From Volvox africanus (taxonomy: Eukaryota; Chlorophyta; Chlorophyceae; Chlamydomonadales; Volvocaceae): a stretch of DNA of 64,000 bases. The notes beneath the pieces are model-generated. The model did no database searches. It was not told the origin of the DNA and saw only the letters and a list, made by a program, of their open reading frames with translations. The DNA is taken from NCBI GenBank assembly GCA_030268105.1, contig BSDZ01000027.1:375001-439000 (forward strand). Reading direction: 5' to 3'. How positions within the stretch are numbered: position 1 is the stretch's first letter; every line of letters begins with the position of its first letter. Made by a program: the position numbers and the translations under genes. Positions 58,452-64,000 of the stretch are shown here, piece by piece.

Positions 58452-60147
58452 ATCGATGAAGCACTACTGACAACGGCTTTTACATGCATGTAAGTATTAC
58501 TGTAATTTCTTTCAGGCAGCGTAGGCAATTGCAAGCTGAAGGTAACACCCCTGTACGGGTTCGTACCTTGTGTCTTAAATACAACTGCAATCTGTCACCT
58601 CCGCCACGATTCTGTTAACAGCTAACAGTTCTGTTAACAGTCAACACATGGACCATCCTTTCTTCACTATCAAGGATTGGTCGTGACTCCCGGATTACAT
58701 CTGCAAATTTTGCAAGGCTTGGCAACTGCTATTACACTTGATGTGGCGTCCCGGCGACCTGAAAACAAATAGTGAAATAATTTATGTTGTCTGTACCCTT
58801 GAGATTCTTCTGACTATCCTCGCTTCATATTCTTGCTCGCAAGCCAAGTAAAGCAGAGGAGTAAACAGCTTGCCCTAGAGAGCCTGAAGCTGTGATAATT
58901 TTCCTACTTCAGCATTTTCCCGCACCACATTTATCCCGGTTAATGCATCGGCTTCACCCCCTGCGATTTTTTGGTTCCGGAACCCAGCGGCATCTTTACA
59001 AGCTTTTGCCCCTGTTAACACGCTTCATATCGTGTCGTCCTAACATTCGATATTAGGTGAAGTTTGAGGAGCCTGGCCACCGAACAGGTGTCCCAGGTTA
59101 CGACTTCTCGTCCTCCTTGATCGTCTGAAATCCCCGCTGTACTAATCGGTACACTAATATTGGCAAGCATGTCGATAAGGAGGGGTGGAGGATCAGGCAG
59201 GCTGAGGGAAAGCGCACCCGTCAAGTCTTTTACATCCCATATCTATCATTAGGGCGTCAAGCTTCAAAACCCAATAAAACATCTCTGCCGCGGGCGACGA
59301 ACAAAATGGCAGTCGTCACCGGCGATCAGGATAAGGGCATAACACAGCATAACAGCCTGAATAACCCAAAATGGCCTTAGGCAACTATATCACCTCGTGC
59401 CTACACATAGTCATGTGTCATCCACATCATCAAGTACATTTATAGCTCAACACCATCCTCCTCACCATCCTCCACCATTGTCACCAACATCCTCAACACC
59501 AATAAGACCAAGTTACGGTCATTGAGGCCTTTCGAAAAAGAATACAGATTGTGCCAACCTGTAAGACCGGTAAAGTCAAAGGCGGCACTTTATAAAGATC
59601 ATCCAATCTCCCTATTGCACTCAATTGCTAGGTTGGGCGACGGAAACACGCGCCGTCACTGCTGACGTGTTCAAAGGAAAGTAACGAGCAAGCAAAGCAA
59701 AGTGCCTCATCAATTAAGTCCTACCTGCGGTCGCTGCGTACACTTGCAGTCACCGCATATAATACTGGCGACGCCTCTACCACAACTAGTGTATGCCTTG
59801 TTGTAGATTCTGAAAGACAGCGCAGCCCAAAGCGCGGGCAATAATCTGACGCCGTCACGCACACCAACAGTCACCTGCCCCCGCAAGATCATGACCTTTT
59901 CAAGCACCAGTTTCGCTCCGCCATATGTCATCAAAAATCCATCAAGCGAGCCCACGACATGTACTACAAGATACACAGATGCATGAAGAAGTCAATGTAA
60001 ATGTATGTGTCACGCAACTGGCAAACACGATACTCAGTCACCACTCCCTCTCCACAGCATGCCACCCTCGGGAGGCGAAGGGCGGTTTCGCACACCCTCC
60101 AACACATAATGTTTCATCCAAGAACGGACAGTCATCTATCCGCACAC
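58452..60147. other. Spacer upstream of the TM9SF gene
   Basis: No supported gene. It should contain the TM9SF promoter. A minus-strand open frame at about 59976-59710 (LVLEKVMILRGQVTVGVRDG) ends at a CAG/GTAGGA donor-like site, but it lacks an ATG start and a family match. It could be an isolated exon. Confidence 0.35.
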
Positions 60148-61100
60148 TCATAGTTTCAAGGCCCTCGCATGCAATGTGCGCGTGCCGCGCTCTATGGGAA
60201 TGCGGTACACGGCCAAGGGCCGCTTTGGCGCCAGCTTATAGTGCCGACTGGCAAGAGACAAGCCCGACTTAGAAGAACAGAGCTACCTAAGGTTTAGACA
60301 ATGAGCTAGGTATTCTACGAAGTACATATGGCCTAACCTCTCCCCGAGGCGCGCTGCCAGATTTGCAACGTAACATACGCGCGCTCCTGACGCTCGAAGT
60401 CATTCATCACCTAACATAGCTTGTAAAACACCACTGAGTTCTAAAAGCAGCAATAAGAAATGTGCCGCTGCGATGTTCGTGGCTTGAACGCAACCGAAGA
60501 AGTGCCCTCGAGCGCACCGTTAATACCGCCCTGCAGCAAGCGCTTGCTCGTGAGCTTCTTGCTGCAGTCGGTACATCTGGCGTTGATATTGAAGGCGCTG
60601 GCGTTCCTCTATCTGCCTGGCGCTCTTGTAATACCTGATTCGCCAAAAAAGGTCACGTTACAAGAGGTCCTGCAAGCCGAGACCGGTCCACGTGCTTTCC
60701 TTCGCACTTACGTCTTGGTTGGAATGTTTATTGGTCTTGTGCTGAAAGCGCCATGTTGGGCTACGCTTCCGGTTGTGGTCATAGAAAACTCCTGAGTCAT
60801 ACTGCACTCGCGCGCATGGTACTCTCGCGGGACGCATTGCCCCACGTTGCATGTACACCAGTTTGGTCGTAAAGTTGTGACAGGAATGCGCGGACTGCAG
60901 TCGTCCTCGACGTCCTCAACGTCCTCAGCCAGTTCCGGTCCCTCCGCAGAAGCCTGAAGCAGCTCAGCAAGCAACGAACGTTGAGTTCGCAACTGCTGGC
61001 CTACAGGCGTGAATCCACTAATGGGCTCGAAGCCAAAGATGGACTTTGGCGAATCGAAGAGCACGCTCATCTGAGAAATACTGCTCTGACTTACGTGCAT
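60148..61100 (-). CDS. Small protein with a Cys-rich segment (P2X7-C-like spacing) and a Gln-rich helix
   Basis: Four exons join in phase on the minus strand: 61100-60712, 60634-60527, 60440-60411 and 60247-60148, giving about 208 residues. The start is the ATG at 61100; one at 61070 is possible. Residues 1-70 are variable and end in an acidic run (LAEDVEDVEDDC). Residues 80-99 read NWCTCNVGQCVPREYHAREC. The W-C-x-C-x4-C-x-P-x7-E-C spacing recalls the Cys-rich intracellular domain found at the C-terminus of P2X7 receptors and in many invertebrate and algal orphan proteins; this match is tentative. Then comes a Gln/Arg helix (QRLQYQRQMYRLQQEAHEQA) and a basic C-terminus (RHYKLAPKRPLAVYRIPIER). 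The good donor GTAAGT at 60711 and matching phases support the joins. The 30-nt third exon is the weakest part. Confidence 0.55.
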
Positions 61101-62417
61101 TTTGAAATTTAAGTTAAGCAAAGCAAAAGGATATTCTATATACCGTATATTTTCTTATCTTTGACACTGGCGAGCTGGGTGTTTATACCAGGATGCTCCG
61201 TACGAGGACCCCCGTGATGGTGCCATGTGGGGTTCCTGCAACGCGTTGACAATCAACACAGTTATACCTGCAATGCATATCGTCCCCATGCTAGCTATTA
61301 ACATAGGCACATTGTGCTGATACGAGTAGCGAGTTTGGTCCGGAATGGCGGAGAGCGCGACGAAGGCCAGTTACTTAGGATGCACTTCGGAATAAATCAG
61401 CTGAGTCTCAACCAAATGCTGAATATAAACCTTTGTTTTAGGGACCTCAGGGCTTCCGAGTTGTTTGGGCTGGTGTCCAGTTGTCGTCATGCATATAATT
61501 AAGATGCTTGGCAATTTTGCTTTGACTCAGGCCAATTATAACCATCAATATTTAATTCGTCAACATATGGGCCAAAGGCGTTGTGTGCAGCTTAGTCAGG
61601 TCAAGCAGTCGATGTGATGACTTTCCCATTGTGACTGTACCTTTCAGCTTGATGCGGAAATTAATATAACTATAATCCAATTGAAGTAGTGTCTATTTCT
61701 TATGTCGCCGTATCGCTCGGCGTGCTTACACACCTACGCGGTCGGCTATCCTTACGCTTTCGATATATGCACTCGATGACATGACGAGGAGTGCCAACCT
61801 TGAATCTTATGTATGCAAACCTGGAAAATAAAATGTCGTGAGATTAATCGCTTTTATTCTCGGCTTCAACTACGTCGAGTTGCGTGTAAGAGCGTTACTA
61901 AGCTGGGGGAAGCCGTGGGAGCCGGAAGGCACTCGCGTCCCACATGGGACCTTGCTGCGCTGCGTTAAGCACCAGTAGCAAGGGAAAGTGCACGTGGCGG
62001 CCATAAGAAGGATTGCGCTCCTGATCTTTCAAAGTTTGGCGGCCCCATCACTTAATATCTACCGGTTTTCAGTGAAAGTGGGTGTGCTTATGCAGCCTGA
62101 TGCCACAGGCGCATGTGTTTCCCCCGGGGACAATCCATGCGGCTCCCATGTCTACGTCCATTCAAACATACAGGAAGATGATGTGCTCCCACACTTAAAC
62201 ACAGACAAAGACAGCTCCGCCTTCACAGGGTGTGTAATCTGTAATGGCCCCTAGATACCACCCCTAGAGAAGGTTTTCGGGTGGCTCGGATAAGCTTTTC
62301 CCCTCTTGGAGGTGCCCATCCCGGTCAGGTGCAAGTGCACATCGTTGGTGACGATGTAGCATGTGCATACACCAGGGCGTCCATTTAGAAGGGAAAAGCA
62401 GGCAGGGATCTCCCGGA
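61101..62417. other. Right-hand spacer, first part
   Basis: No coding frame with convincing character on either strand. It should hold the promoter of the minus-strand gene that starts at 61100. Confidence 0.35.
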
Positions 62418-62446
62418 TTAGGTTAGGTTAGGTTAGGTTAGGTTAG
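62418..62446 (+). repeat. Short (TTAGG)n array
   Basis: Five full TTAGG units followed by TTAG. The unit equals the arthropod-type telomere repeat, while volvocine telomeres use TTTTAGGG. The array is too short and internal to be a telomere. It may be a simple microsatellite or the scar of a repair event. Confidence 0.8.
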
Positions 62447-64000
62447 TGGGTCGCTGGTGCCTGATGATGAGGAGGATGAGGAATGCCACCACGTACCACC
62501 GCCACCAACACCAACATCATGTAACGCTTACATGCATCACCTTAACATTGAGAGATATCAGATACAGGGGGGAGCACCTCCGTCACACTGGTTGGTCGCT
62601 TGCTGTGCGGGGCGCACAAACATACACACGACACATGGAAAGCTTCACCAGACCCAAGACCCAGCTGTCTCAGCCATCCCGGCATCAGCACACAGATTGG
62701 GTGGTCGACGGGGGTGCTGGGGACTCGCCCAACCCGTGCATGGTGTATATGGATCCAGGCAGCACCCAAGCGTGGAGTTCTTGGTATGTTCGGTGCGAGT
62801 TTCAATGGCTCCACGGACAAAGAAATGAGACTGCAAATTGAACTTTTGAATTGAACTTTTTTTAGAACCAACGAAGGAAAAAATGCTACATCTCCAACAA
62901 TTGTTACAAACTTGCAATTATGTAACGTGGACTCAACGTATCCCTAAATGTCAGACCCCCTTCCCTGACTTGCCCTTTTAGCCACGTGTTGGCGCAGCTG
63001 CGCAGGGCTGCTGTAACTGTGACACCCACATAAACTCGAAGTGCGCATGATTTTTATTATCGTAAGGATCCATCTATCGCTTGGTTACCATACACGTCAT
63101 ACATTCAAAATTCTGGTAACTTGTGTAACCCACGTGTACTGCCGCCCCATGACAGCAACTCGCGAAGAGCAAATCGAAGTTCTTAACACGACTCCTAATA
63201 CACATTGCGATTTGCCGAGGTGGACTTCGGCAAAACTAGAGCTTTCTGCTCACAGTCGAACCTTCGTGTACTCGGCTGTACACGACCCGTCACTAGCACG
63301 ACCCAACGAAGAGGCGATATCACGCGATGTTATTCATGTGACGGCGAATGCTATCTGCTATGCAAGATGCCGGTAATGGTATACTGCGTTAAATATTCTT
63401 GCATAGCCATGCGTACTTGAGGATGTTTGTCATGAGTTACATGAAGGATGAGTATGAAACGTGCCCACAGCGAGACTTATATGGCGCGCATGTGGCTTTG
63501 GATCATTAAAGTTATACTTTTTGTATACAGGCGGGAATGTTCCATGATGGTATCCTAAGCCGAACTGGCGGTTGCACCTTCCGAACACGAGCAGCTGGCG
63601 AAGATAATTAATTCAAACTTTACTCTTGTATCGTCTATATTATTTAACCTGTCTTTGACCATGGCAATTCGTTCCATGTTCCTTATGTGCACACGTAACG
63701 TCGCTGAGGACTTGCCCAGACCCTGGACACTGAGCATGTGGTAAATCCGTATTATCTAGGTTATTTACTTCGCGAACTGTTAATAACACTCATGTGGGCT
63801 GCGTGGCAGTGTTTTGTTATTTATATAAGCTTAGACCAAGATTTAAAGAGCCCCTGATCGGCTCCAAGAGGCTGGACCGAGGGATACTTTCTGCTGCAAT
63901 TGTTGTCACTGGTCTCACCGTTCATGCATTAAGCAGGCCATGTATAGCCTGACCGCTCTTTCTTAACTTGCGCTTCGACAACTTCTCAATCACGCATCAA
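62447..64000. other. Right-hand spacer, second part
   Basis: No supported gene. Overlapping ORFs at 62446-62917 in four frames show no family motif. The last kilobase is AT-rich with many short ORFs only. Confidence 0.35.

Noticed and set aside
62418..62446. TTAGG array considered as a chromosome end
   Set aside because: Only five units, inside unique sequence, and the wrong unit for volvocine algae.

Overview
This is nuclear DNA of a eukaryote, most likely a volvocine green alga (Volvox/Chlamydomonas group). Genes are split by many short GT-AG introns. Coding exons are GC- and alanine-rich, introns and spacers carry many microsatellites, proteins have long Ala/Pro/Glu low-complexity linkers, and at least three genes have a TGTAA-type polyadenylation word just past the stop. 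The window has no prokaryotic organisation, CRISPR array, rRNA or recognisable tRNA. I built gene models by joining ORF pieces at splice sites with matching phase. They are predictions without transcript support.

Layout, left to right. 1-319 (-): 5' end of an unknown gene, divergent from the proteasome beta-2/PSMB2-type gene (725-2376, +). 5082-7471 (-): a low-molecular-weight tyrosine-phosphatase-like, probably plastid-targeted protein whose catalytic Cys appears to be Asp. 8937-9257: a near-perfect nested foldback. 9316-13102 (-): a xi-class glutathione transferase (glutathionyl-hydroquinone reductase). 14164-16177 (+): a secreted class-3 lipase. 16.2-19.8 kb: gene-poor, with two orphan coding-like fragments, one frameshifted. 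19797-26623 (+): a 15-exon membrane-anchored FAD-linked lactone-oxidase-like enzyme. 26.6-30.4 kb: repeat-bearing spacer.

30.4-53.8 kb holds the most unusual locus: two paralogous minus-strand genes ending in a PAP/fibrillin (plastid-lipid-associated) domain, separated by a plus-strand coiled-coil gene (39399-43094). The right copy (46964-53799) reads as transit peptide, LysM, transmembrane helix, Ala-rich linkers and fibrillin. The left copy (30428 to at least 38554) has a nearly 5-kb exon with an Ala-rich helical region, a transmembrane helix and a long Ala/Glu/Pro pentapeptide minisatellite before the fibrillin domain. The two genes share about 680 bp that are over 99% identical, including a complete intron, while neighbouring exons are diverged. 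This points to recent gene conversion. The same paralogy affects a splice donor and a stop codon.

54709-58451 (-): a TM9SF/EMP70 nonaspanin of the endomembrane system. 60148-61100 (-): a small gene with a Cys-rich segment. The last 3 kb show no convincing gene but contain a short TTAGG array. The genes do not form one pathway. The fibrillin pair, the phosphatase-like protein and the oxidoreductases fit plastid lipid, redox and membrane housekeeping in an alga.
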